Assembly: GCA_028873275.1 (NCBI GenBank) | Contig: JAGWLJ010000102.1 | Location: 1-5,805, forward strand | From: Pseudomonadota bacterium | Lineage (GTDB): Bacteria > Pseudomonadota > Alphaproteobacteria > Rickettsiales > SXRF01 | Length of the DNA: 5,805 nt | Direction: 5' to 3' | Part shown: positions 1 to 5,171 of the stretch, piece by piece | Layout: each line of letters opens with the position of its first letter | Numbering within the stretch: position 1 is the first letter of the stretch | Position numbers and translations under genes: made by a program | The notes under the pieces: model-generated | What the model saw: only the letters and a program-made list of their open reading frames with translations | Told to the model about the DNA's origin: nothing | The model's database searches: none

Positions 1-2
1 TG

Positions 3-212
3 GGCGTTGAAACGATTTCCGCCGGGCTTTCCGAACAGCGCGACGCCATCGAGGAAACCATCGAGCCGTATTTATTGCAGATCGGCTTTATCCAGCGCAC
101 GCCGCGCGGGCGCTTACTCAGTCATAACTGCTTCAGGCATCTGGGGATGAAAGCCCCGGCAATGGAGGGAGGGTTGCCGCTGGTGGATACGGAGGATGCC
201 GATTCAATATGA
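3..212 (+). CDS. ruvB: RuvB, Holliday junction branch-migration ATPase, C-terminal fragment (5' end outside window)
   Basis: Only the last 69 codons and the TGA stop are present; the frame is open from position 3 back to the window edge. RuvB is the hexameric AAA+ motor that, with RuvA, drives branch migration of Holliday junctions in the cytoplasm. The visible part is the C-terminal winged-helix DNA-binding domain. It is recognised from the family pattern 'GLSEQRDAIEETIEPYL' followed by 'QIGFIQRTPRGR', which closely matches the end of known RuvB proteins. The ATPase motifs lie upstream of the window. About 17 residues after 'FRHLGMKAP' form a short acidic tail, which varies within the family. 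The stop overlaps the ybgC start by ATGA (209-212), so ruvB and ybgC are probably co-transcribed and translationally coupled. The identification is firm; function of the whole protein cannot be judged from this fragment. Confidence 0.93.
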   Translation, partial: GVETISAGLSEQRDAIEETIEPYLLQIGFIQRTPRGRLLSHNCFRHLGMKAPAMEGGLPLVDTEDADSI

Positions 213-613
213 AAGGCATCCACTCCTTTCCCGTGCGCGTGTATTACGAGGATACCGACGCCGGCGGCATCGTCTATTACGCCAATTACCTTAAATTCGC
301 CGAGCGGGCTCGCACCGAAGCATTGCGCCTCACGGGCATCGACCAATCAGAGTTGCTGCGTGATCGGAAAATCGCTTTCGTCGTCCGTCGCTGCGAATGC
401 GAATTTTTCAAGCCGGCAATGCTGGATGATCTCTTGACAATCGAGACGCGCTTAACCGATATAAGCAAGGTCAGCATGAGCATGCGCCAAACCATTCGCC
501 GCGGCGACGAAACTCTCGTCACTCTCGAGGTCAAGCTCGCCGTTGTCGGCGAGGGACTCAAGCTCGCCAAGCTGCCGGAAACGGTCAGGAAGGCCATGCT
601 GAAAATGTTTTAA
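209..613 (+). CDS. ybgC: YbgC-type acyl-CoA thioesterase of the Tol-Pal cluster
   Basis: This 134-residue protein has the usual length of the YbgC/4-hydroxybenzoyl-CoA thioesterase family (single hotdog fold). The N-terminal signature 'YYEDTDAGGIVYYANYLKF' spans about residues 12-30. Asp17 corresponds to the catalytic Asp of the family, and 'FAERARTE' follows on the central helix. There is no signal peptide or membrane segment, so it should be cytoplasmic. Known homologues hydrolyse acyl-CoA thioesters and have been linked to phospholipid metabolism; the natural substrate here cannot be read from sequence. The start overlaps the ruvB stop (ATGA). A GGAGGA sits at 191-196, 12 nt before the start, which is rather far, so coupling to ruvB translation is likely. 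The gap to tolQ is 13 nt. In many proteobacteria ybgC is the first gene of the tol-pal operon, as it is here. Confidence 0.93.
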   Translation: MKGIHSFPVRVYYEDTDAGGIVYYANYLKFAERARTEALRLTGIDQSELLRDRKIAFVVRRCECEFFKPAMLDDLLTIETRLTDISKVSMSMRQTIRRGDETLVTLEVKLAVVGEGLKLAKLPETVRKAMLKMF

Positions 614-614
614 C

Positions 615-621
615 AAAGGAG
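615..621 (+). promoter_or_regulatory. Ribosome binding site of tolQ
   Basis: AAAGGAG lies 5 nt before the tolQ ATG at 627. It fills most of the short ybgC-tolQ gap and supports the chosen start. It is one of the stronger Shine-Dalgarno matches in the window. Confidence 0.8.
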
Positions 622-626
622 CGCCA

Positions 627-1370
627 ATGACTGCCCCCGTTTCCACCGCTGTTCAAGGCGTAGACGCCGCCACCCTCGCCGGCAGCGCGCCCATTCACGA
701 TTTTTCCATCATTGGCATGTTCATGCAGGCCGATATGGTCGTCAAGGCAGTCATGCTGCTACTCTTATTTGCTTCCTTCTGGTGCTGGGCGATCATTTTT
801 GAGAAATGGTTCATGTTCCGCTCGGTCAAGAACAAAACGCTGCGCTTCGAAAACGATTTCTGGTCGAGTGAAGCGCTGGATAAATTCTATGAAAAGAGCA
901 AGAAGCGGGCGAATCATCCTATCGCCATCATCTTCGTCGGCGCCATGGAGGAATGGTTCCGTTCCAAAAACGCCACGGCGCAGATTGCTCAGGGACTCAA
1001 GCTCAACCTGCGCGAGCGTATCATCCAGGTCATGCAGGTGGCGCGCAGCCGCGAGCTGGAGCAAATGGAAAACGGCCTGGGTTTCCTGGCCACCACTGGT
1101 TCCTCGGCACCGTTCATCGGCCTCTTTGGCACGGTATGGGGCATTATGAACAGCTTCCACTCAATCGCCATGTCGAAGAATACGTCGCTGGTGGCTGTGG
1201 CGCCCGGCATTGCCGAGGCGCTATTCGCCACCGCTATCGGCCTGTTCGCGGCCATTCCGGCGGTGATCGCCTATAATAAATTCGCCAGCGAGATGGCGCG
1301 GTTTTCCAATAAGCTGGAGGATTTCAGCATCGAATTCGATACCATTCTCTCCCGCCAGCTGGAGAGCTGA
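627..1370 (+). CDS. tolQ: TolQ, inner-membrane proton-channel subunit of the Tol-Pal motor
   Basis: TolQ (247 aa) belongs to the MotA/TolQ/ExbB family and forms the inner-membrane stator that, with TolR, uses the proton-motive force to energise TolA. Three hydrophobic segments are visible at about residues 37-59, 151-174 and 189-216, with a large cytoplasmic loop between the first two, as expected. Family motifs are 'APFIGLFGTVWGIMNSF' in helix 2 and 'APGIAEALFATAIGLFAAIP' in helix 3. Thr169 and Thr202 align with E. coli Thr145 and Thr178, which line the proton path; the 33-residue spacing is identical. The N-terminus has roughly 20 more residues before helix 1 than E. coli TolQ. The start is supported by AAAGGAG 5 nt upstream. 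tolR follows after 3 nt, consistent with coupled synthesis of the two motor subunits. No damage is seen. Confidence 0.97.
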   Translation: MTAPVSTAVQGVDAATLAGSAPIHDFSIIGMFMQADMVVKAVMLLLLFASFWCWAIIFEKWFMFRSVKNKTLRFENDFWSSEALDKFYEKSKKRANHPIAIIFVGAMEEWFRSKNATAQIAQGLKLNLRERIIQVMQVARSRELEQMENGLGFLATTGSSAPFIGLFGTVWGIMNSFHSIAMSKNTSLVAVAPGIAEALFATAIGLFAAIPAVIAYNKFASEMARFSNKLEDFSIEFDTILSRQLES

Positions 1371-1373
1371 TCT

Positions 1374-1820
1374 ATGGCGCTTAAGCTCAACAGTAGCAGC
1401 CGGCGCCGCAGGCGCGCCGATCCTTTCTGTGAAATCAACGTGACGCCCATGGTCGACGTCATGCTGGTGCTGCTGGTGATTTTTATGGTAGCCGCGCCCA
1501 TGATGACGACTGGTGTCACCGTTGATCTTCCGCAATCTAAATCCTCGGCCATACCGGGGCAGGACGAGCCGCTCTCTGTATCCGTCACCGCTGACGGCAG
1601 AATTTTTATCCAGAAAACCCAGGTGCCGCTCAAAGGGTTGCAGAACAAATTGAAAGCCATCGCCGGGCAGAAGAAGGACACGCGCATTTTCGTGCGGGGG
1701 GATAAGAACATCGATTACGGCCGGGTCATGCAGGTGGTGGGTGAGATCAATGCCGCCGGGTTCAACAAGGTGGCGCTGATCACCGAGGCCGGCGCGGCTG
1801 CGGAAGGCAGAGACAAATAG
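1374..1820 (+). CDS. tolR: TolR, inner-membrane motor subunit (ExbD/TolR family)
   Basis: TolR (148 aa) has a basic cytoplasmic N-terminus (Arg run at residues 10-14), one membrane helix at about 27-46 and a periplasmic domain from about 50 to the end. The signature 'INVTPMVDVMLVLLVIFMV' carries Asp28, which matches the essential proton-carrying Asp23 of E. coli TolR. The periplasmic signature 'IFVRGDKNIDYGRVMQVV' (residues 105-122) followed by 'AGFNKVALITE' is standard for ExbD/TolR. By family knowledge TolR works with TolQ in a proton channel that drives TolA, and its periplasmic domain can contact peptidoglycan. GGAGAG at 1361-1366, inside the end of tolQ and 7 nt before the ATG, serves as ribosome binding site. 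The gene is intact and of ordinary length. Confidence 0.97.
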   Translation: MALKLNSSSRRRRRADPFCEINVTPMVDVMLVLLVIFMVAAPMMTTGVTVDLPQSKSSAIPGQDEPLSVSVTADGRIFIQKTQVPLKGLQNKLKAIAGQKKDTRIFVRGDKNIDYGRVMQVVGEINAAGFNKVALITEAGAAAEGRDK

Positions 1821-1828
1821 CCGCGCCG

Positions 1829-2704
1829 ATGCGTAAGCCCTCCCGCTATTATGACCGTGAGCGCCGCAAAGGGCGGGTATACTCCGCGATCATTCATCTA
1901 CTGGCCATTGTCATAGCCATTCTGGGGCTGCCGTCATTCCTGTCGCCCAGGCCGCCGGAAGAGCCGATGGCCATCACGGTGGAGGTGCTTCCCATCACCG
2001 GCATTACCAACGTCAAGCCGTCCGAGCCCGCGCCGCCGCAGGAACCTAAAAAAGAAGAAGCGCAGCAGAAGAAAGAAGCGCCACCGGTCAAGGTTGCCGA
2101 CAGTACGCCGCCACCCCCTCCTCCGCCGGAGCCGGCTCCCAAACCGGAGCCCAAGAAAGAGATTCCTAAAAAAGAAGAGCCTAAAAAAGAGCAGCCGAAA
2201 AAGCCCGAGGAAACTAAAAAAGAAATAAAGAAAAAACCCAAGGATGAGGACCTGGCGGCGGTGCTGAAGGCCGTCAAGGAAACCGCGCAGAAAGAAAAAA
2301 AGACCGAGGACAAGAACAAGAAAGCGGCGCAGGATAACAGCCAGTCGCCATCGAAGAGCATCAGCAATAATTACAATCCGGACCTGCCCATGTCGCTTTC
2401 GGAGAAGGATGCCATTCGTAGCCAGATTGCGCATTGCTGGGTGCCGCCTATCGGCGCTAAAGATGCGCAGGACCTGGTCGTAATGCTACATCTCGAGCTT
2501 AGCCAGGACGGCACGGTGACGAAAGTTGAACTGGCCAACGGCAGTGCAGGCCGCTATAATAGCGACAGCTTTTTTCGCGCCGCTGCCGACAGCGCCATGC
2601 GGGCGGTGCGCGAGTGCAGCCCGCTTAAAAACCTGCCGCCTGAAAAATACCAGACCTGGCATGACATGGAACTGACCTTCGACCCCAAAGAAATGTTGCT
2701 TTAG
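1829..2704 (+). CDS. tolA: TolA, periplasm-spanning energy-transducing protein
   Basis: TolA (291 aa) links the TolQR motor to TolB and Pal. Three parts are visible. Residues 1-39 are a basic N-terminus and a membrane helix (about 17-39). It carries Ser19-x3-His23, matching the S-x3-H motif of E. coli TolA (Ser18, His22) needed for contact with TolQR. Residues about 62-175 form a periplasmic linker rich in Lys, Pro and Glu, with seven consecutive prolines at 94-100 and repeated PKKE-like units. It looks more TonB-like than the long Ala-rich helix of E. coli TolA. Residues about 183-291 are the C-terminal domain ('IRSQIAHCWVPPIGAKDAQD' and later 'LTFDPKEML'), where Cys203 and Cys263 could form a disulfide. 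The tolR-tolA gap is 8 nt (CCGCGCCG) with no Shine-Dalgarno match, so initiation probably depends on coupling to tolR. The next ORF begins on the base after the stop. Confidence 0.95.
   Translation: MRKPSRYYDRERRKGRVYSAIIHLLAIVIAILGLPSFLSPRPPEEPMAITVEVLPITGITNVKPSEPAPPQEPKKEEAQQKKEAPPVKVADSTPPPPPPPEPAPKPEPKKEIPKKEEPKKEQPKKPEETKKEIKKKPKDEDLAAVLKAVKETAQKEKKTEDKNKKAAQDNSQSPSKSISNNYNPDLPMSLSEKDAIRSQIAHCWVPPIGAKDAQDLVVMLHLELSQDGTVTKVELANGSAGRYNSDSFFRAAADSAMRAVRECSPLKNLPPEKYQTWHDMELTFDPKEMLL
2046..2223 (+). repeat. Four short direct repeats in the Lys/Pro linker of tolA
   Basis: CTAAAAAAGA occurs at 2046-2055, 2166-2175, 2181-2190 and 2214-2223, within codons for Lys/Glu/Pro units of the linker. 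The first two copies extend to CCTAAAAAAGAAGA (2045-2058 and 2165-2178). The second and third are 15 nt apart, so a recombination or slippage event between them would change the linker by whole codons. Such a linker can tolerate length change, so these are best read as protein-level low complexity. Confidence 0.6.
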
Positions 2705-3088
2705 ATGCCTCCTGAACCACCTTTCTCTCAAGATCCGGCCAGCATCCGTATGGCAAAGGAGGTAGCTAAAAAATTATTTGGCTTTGCTTCACACGCCACC
2801 TCGGATGAGGCAGGACGCGCAATGTCAGATGCTGGCTGTAGTATGGAAGATGTAATAATAGGCATTCGTTCCCTTAACCGGCCAGGAGCTTCAGAAGAGA
2901 AGGTGCAGGGAATTGCACAAATATTGTATGGAGTGGCAAATAAGATCAGCCAAAACCCTGAATGGTTCGGCTCTCCTGATGAACAAAGAATGTTGAAGGT
3001 GCAGATTAATGCAATCATGACCAGCATTGGTCGGGAAACGGGGATTAGAGTATCCTCCGTTGCTCGGGCGAATCCCAACTCGTTATAA
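2705..3088 (+). CDS. Unrecognised 127-aa protein inserted between tolA and tolB
   Basis: I do not recognise this family. The ORF starts on the base after the tolA TAG, and its TAA stop overlaps the tolB ribosome binding site, so it sits in the operon with no spare sequence. The predicted protein has no signal peptide, membrane helix or Cys/His metal motif (a single Cys, Cys45) and should be cytosolic. It looks mostly helical: helix-like stretches at about residues 11-29, 32-44, 46-57, 62-83 and 91-111, separated by short Pro/Gly/Ser turns. A short Pro-rich lead (residues 2-6) precedes them. No convincing Shine-Dalgarno precedes 2705; Met16 (2750) is an alternative start, also without one. GC is about 47%, and about 43% at third positions, well below tolQ or tolB. 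It uses ATA, AGA, TTA and GGA codons that the neighbours mostly avoid. It could be a lineage-specific or horizontally gained gene, or non-functional sequence kept open by chance; an open antisense frame (2728-3078) weakens the case slightly. Confidence 0.6.
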   Translation: MPPEPPFSQDPASIRMAKEVAKKLFGFASHATSDEAGRAMSDAGCSMEDVIIGIRSLNRPGASEEKVQGIAQILYGVANKISQNPEWFGSPDEQRMLKVQINAIMTSIGRETGIRVSSVARANPNSL

Positions 3089-3091
3089 GGA
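3087..3091 (+). promoter_or_regulatory. Ribosome binding site of tolB, overlapping the upstream stop codon
   Basis: AAGGA lies 8 nt before the tolB ATG at 3100 and shares two bases with the TAA stop (3086-3088) of the preceding ORF. Ribosomes ending the small ORF would stop on top of this site, which favours translational coupling. It supports 3100 as the tolB start. Confidence 0.7.
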
Positions 3092-3099
3092 AAATCGGT

Positions 3100-4392
3100 A
3101 TGCGTATATTGTGCATCATATTATTTTTTTTGGTAGAAATATCATACTCTGTTTCCGCCCATGCCACGCTGCATATCGACATCACGCAGGGGCATGTCGA
3201 GCCGATGCCGATCGCCCTGCCCGATCTTCCGGGCGGCAGCACCGGCAGCGATATCATGCGGGTGGTTTCAGCCGACCTGGAACGCTCCGGCCTGTTCCGC
3301 CCCCTGCCCCAGAGCTCCTTCATTGAGAAAATCACGGCGCAGACAACAGCGCCGCGCTTCGCCGACTGGCGGCAAATCAGCGCGGCAGCGCTGGTCACCG
3401 GTTCGGTCACCGAAGAAGGCGGCAAGCTGCGCGTCGATTTCCGCCTGTGGGACGTCTACGGCGAAGAGCAGATGCTCGGCAAGGAGTATAACACTTTCAG
3501 CAGCAACTGGCGGCGCATTGCCCATATCATGGCCGACGCCATCTATAAGCGTATCACCGGCGAAAACGGCTATTTCGACACTCGCATCGTCTACGTGGCC
3601 GAAAGCGGCCCGGCAACGCACCGCACCAAGCGCCTGGCCATCATGGATCAGGATGGCGAGAACCATAAATTCCTGACCGATGGGCGCTTCCTGGTGCTGA
3701 CGCCGCGCTTCTCTCCCAATACGCAGGAAATCCTCTACATGTCCTATGCCGGCAAGCAGCCGCGCGTCTATCTGCGCGATTTGCAGACCGGCCGCGAGGA
3801 ATCTCTGGGAACTTTCCAGGGCATGTCCTTCGCTCCGCGTTTTTCCAGTAGCGGCAATTCGATCGTCATGTCGATCGCCGAGGGCGGCAGCACGCAGATC
3901 TATCGCATGGATCTCGGCGGCCGACGCATGACGAAGATCACCAGCGGCATCGGCACCATTGACACCTCGCCGTCCTACTCGCCCGACGGTAGCCGCATTG
4001 TCTTCAACTCCGACCGCGGCGGATCGCAGCAGCTTTACGTGATGAACGCGGACGGCAGCAACGTGCAGCGCATCAGCTTCGGCGATGGGCGCTACGGCAC
4101 GCCGGTTTGGTCCCCACGCGGCGACCAGATCGCCTTCACCAAGATGTCCGGCGGCACATTTTATATAGGCGTCATGCGGCCCGACGGCAGCGGCGAGCGC
4201 CTGCTGACGCAAAGTTACCTGGTGGAAGGCCCCAGCTGGGCGCCCAACGGCCGCGTCCTGGTATTCCACCGCCAGAATGGCCCCGGTCAGCCGACCAAGC
4301 TGCATACCATCGACGTGACCGGCTATAACGAGCGCGAGATCGTCACCCCGCTGGACGCATCCGACCCGGCATGGTCGCCACTGTTGCCGTAA
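3100..4392 (+). CDS. tolB: TolB, periplasmic beta-propeller protein of the Tol-Pal system
   Basis: TolB (430 aa, normal length) is exported to the periplasm, where it binds Pal and is acted on by TolA. Residues 1 to about 22 form a signal peptide: Arg2, a hydrophobic core at 3-12, and a likely cleavage after Ala20 or Ala22. A Glu at residue 13 is unusual so close to the core. Mature TolB opens with 'LHIDITQGHVEPMPIALPDL', the conserved start of the N-terminal domain (about 24-155). From about 160 a six-bladed propeller follows, with TolB/PD40 repeats such as 'RFSPNTQEILYMSY', 'SYSPDGSRIVFNSDRGG' and 'VWSPRGDQIAFTK'. It ends in the typical 'DPAWSPLLP'. The start is set by AAGGA 8 nt upstream. 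The signal-peptide codons are about 35% GC, whereas the mature part is roughly 65-70% GC at its start, and eight Ts lie at 3124-3131. The gene is intact as given. Confidence 0.97.
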   Translation: MRILCIILFFLVEISYSVSAHATLHIDITQGHVEPMPIALPDLPGGSTGSDIMRVVSADLERSGLFRPLPQSSFIEKITAQTTAPRFADWRQISAAALVTGSVTEEGGKLRVDFRLWDVYGEEQMLGKEYNTFSSNWRRIAHIMADAIYKRITGENGYFDTRIVYVAESGPATHRTKRLAIMDQDGENHKFLTDGRFLVLTPRFSPNTQEILYMSYAGKQPRVYLRDLQTGREESLGTFQGMSFAPRFSSSGNSIVMSIAEGGSTQIYRMDLGGRRMTKITSGIGTIDTSPSYSPDGSRIVFNSDRGGSQQLYVMNADGSNVQRISFGDGRYGTPVWSPRGDQIAFTKMSGGTFYIGVMRPDGSGERLLTQSYLVEGPSWAPNGRVLVFHRQNGPGQPTKLHTIDVTGYNEREIVTPLDASDPAWSPLLP

Positions 4393-4550
4393 TGGCACAG
4401 CTATGCGCTTTTTATGAGGCTGGCCAAAGGCCTTATTGATTTCTGACGGGCTTCCGTTAACTGATAGCACTTGGCATTTCTATGCGGCCATTGTCCGGTA
4501 ACGCAGGTGTCTATTCGCATTGAACCCTTTTTGGCTTAGGAGATAACTTT
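4393..4550 (+). other. tolB-pal intergenic region (158 nt), possible local control of pal
   Basis: No recognised gene lies here. A 15-codon ORF starts on the last base of the tolB stop (TAATG, ATG at 4392-4394; stop 4437-4439). Its end overlaps a weak hairpin of 7 pairs, one of them G-U: 4414-4420 with 4430-4436, around a 9-nt loop. No T-run follows, so it is not a standard intrinsic terminator. TTGGCA (4471-4476) and TTGTCC (4491-4496) resemble -35 boxes, but no well-spaced -10 box convinced me. A separate pal promoter is possible but not shown. Confidence 0.35.
4538..4542 (+). promoter_or_regulatory. Ribosome binding site of pal
   Basis: AGGAG sits 8 nt before the pal ATG at 4551. It is a near-ideal match and spacing, as expected for an abundant lipoprotein, and it fixes the start. 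Confidence 0.8.
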
Positions 4551-5036
4551 ATGAATCTTTTCGTAAAATCCATGGCAGTGCTTTCAGCGGTCTTCCTGCT
4601 GGCCGCTTGCGAAACTTCCCCCTCTTCCATGTCCGGCAAACAAGGCGGTGGTGCCGCCGGCGGTCCCGTGACCCCGGGCAGCGAGCAGGATCTGGCTCAG
4701 AATGTGGGCGATCGCGTCTTCTTCGATACGGATAAGTCCGATCTCTCCGCCGATGCTCAGCAGACGCTGGGGCGCCAGGCGGCATGGCTCAAGCAGTATG
4801 CCAACGTCAACGTGACGGTTGAAGGTCATTGCGACGAGCGCGGCACCCGCGAGTACAACCTCGCCCTGGGTGAGCGCCGTGCGGCGGCCGCCAAGAAATA
4901 CCTTGTAGGCCTCGGCATTCCTGCCAGCCGCATCTCCACCATCAGCTACGGCAAGGAGCGCCCGGCTGTGATCGGCAACGACGAATCGGCCTGGAGCCAG
5001 AACCGCCGCGCCGTTACCGTGGTCACCAATCCGTAA
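4551..5036 (+). CDS. pal: Pal, peptidoglycan-associated outer-membrane lipoprotein
   Basis: Pal (161 aa) is a lipoprotein of the outer membrane that grips peptidoglycan and is relocated to the division site by Tol. The signal peptide ends in the lipobox Leu17-Ala18-Ala19-Cys20; Cys20 would be lipidated, and the next residue is Glu, not the inner-membrane retention Asp. Residues about 21-48 are a flexible Gly/Ser/Pro tether. The OmpA-like domain covers about 53-158, with 'RVFFDTDKSDLS', 'VEGHCDERGTREYNLALGER' and 'NRRAVTVV'. Asp95 and Arg110 have the same 15-residue spacing as the Asp/Arg pair that binds diaminopimelate in OmpA-like domains. The ribosome binding site AGGAG is 8 nt upstream. 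It is separated from tolB by 158 nt and followed by a strong terminator, so pal appears to be the last gene of its transcript. The gene is intact and typical. Confidence 0.97.
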   Translation: MNLFVKSMAVLSAVFLLAACETSPSSMSGKQGGGAAGGPVTPGSEQDLAQNVGDRVFFDTDKSDLSADAQQTLGRQAAWLKQYANVNVTVEGHCDERGTREYNLALGERRAAAAKKYLVGLGIPASRISTISYGKERPAVIGNDESAWSQNRRAVTVVTNP

Positions 5037-5058
5037 TACTATATAACACCTGACCGTT

Positions 5059-5099
5059 TTCGCCCCGCTTCGGAATCCTCCGGGCGGGGCGAATTTTTT
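5059..5099 (+). terminator. Strong intrinsic terminator after pal
   Basis: A perfect 10-bp GC-rich stem (TTCGCCCCGC at 5059-5068 with GCGGGGCGAA at 5084-5093) is followed directly by six Ts (5094-5099). An inner 4-bp stem (CGGA 5071-5074, TCCG 5079-5082) tops it with a 4-nt loop. It starts 22 nt after the pal stop. No T-run lies on the opposite side, so it acts on + strand transcripts only. Confidence 0.9.
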
Positions 5100-5132
5100 A
5101 TCAAAAGCCGCTGGAAACATCTGCCATTTTTT

Positions 5133-5138
5133 TATATC
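5133..5138 (+). promoter_or_regulatory. Possible -10 box of a cpoB promoter
   Basis: TATATC follows a short T-run in the 72 nt between the pal terminator and cpoB, the only AT-rich spot there. The matching -35 would be CTGGAA (5111-5116, 16-nt spacing), a poor match to consensus. The case rests mainly on cpoB needing a promoter downstream of the terminator. Confidence 0.3.
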
Positions 5139-5171
5139 TTCGCAGCGCTTCTGACCGGAGATTTCAGTCCT

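Noticed and set aside
712..1149. 145-codon + strand frame inside tolQ, rich in Arg/Ser
   Set aside because: This is an out-of-frame reading of tolQ; the TolQ frame carries all family motifs and membrane helices.
1894..2434. Two overlapping - strand frames opposite tolA, rich in Phe/Leu/Ser/Gly
   Set aside because: Their odd composition is just the complement of the Lys/Pro/Glu codons of the TolA linker; both end inside tolA and neither looks like a protein family.
2728..3078. 116-codon - strand frame opposite the unrecognised small ORF
   Set aside because: It is the only rival to the + strand reading there, but it opposes the direction of every other gene, and the + strand ORF fits exactly between tolA and tolB. 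It cannot be excluded entirely.
3027..3326. 99-codon + strand frame spanning the end of the small ORF and the start of tolB
   Set aside because: This is an out-of-frame shadow of tolB; it only matters as the frame entered if the T8 run gains a base.
4414..4436. Hairpin between tolB and pal as an intrinsic terminator
   Set aside because: The stem is short, includes a G-U pair, and is not followed by a T-run, unlike the clear terminator after pal.
3268..4470. 400-codon open frame on the - strand opposite tolB
   Set aside because: It lies wholly against a textbook TolB gene. Its predicted protein has no recognisable domain, and long antisense frames are common opposite GC-rich genes with strong third-position bias.
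4584..5120. 178-codon - strand frame opposite pal
   Set aside because: It would start beyond the pal terminator and read through its stem. No family features are seen, and pal itself is unmistakable.
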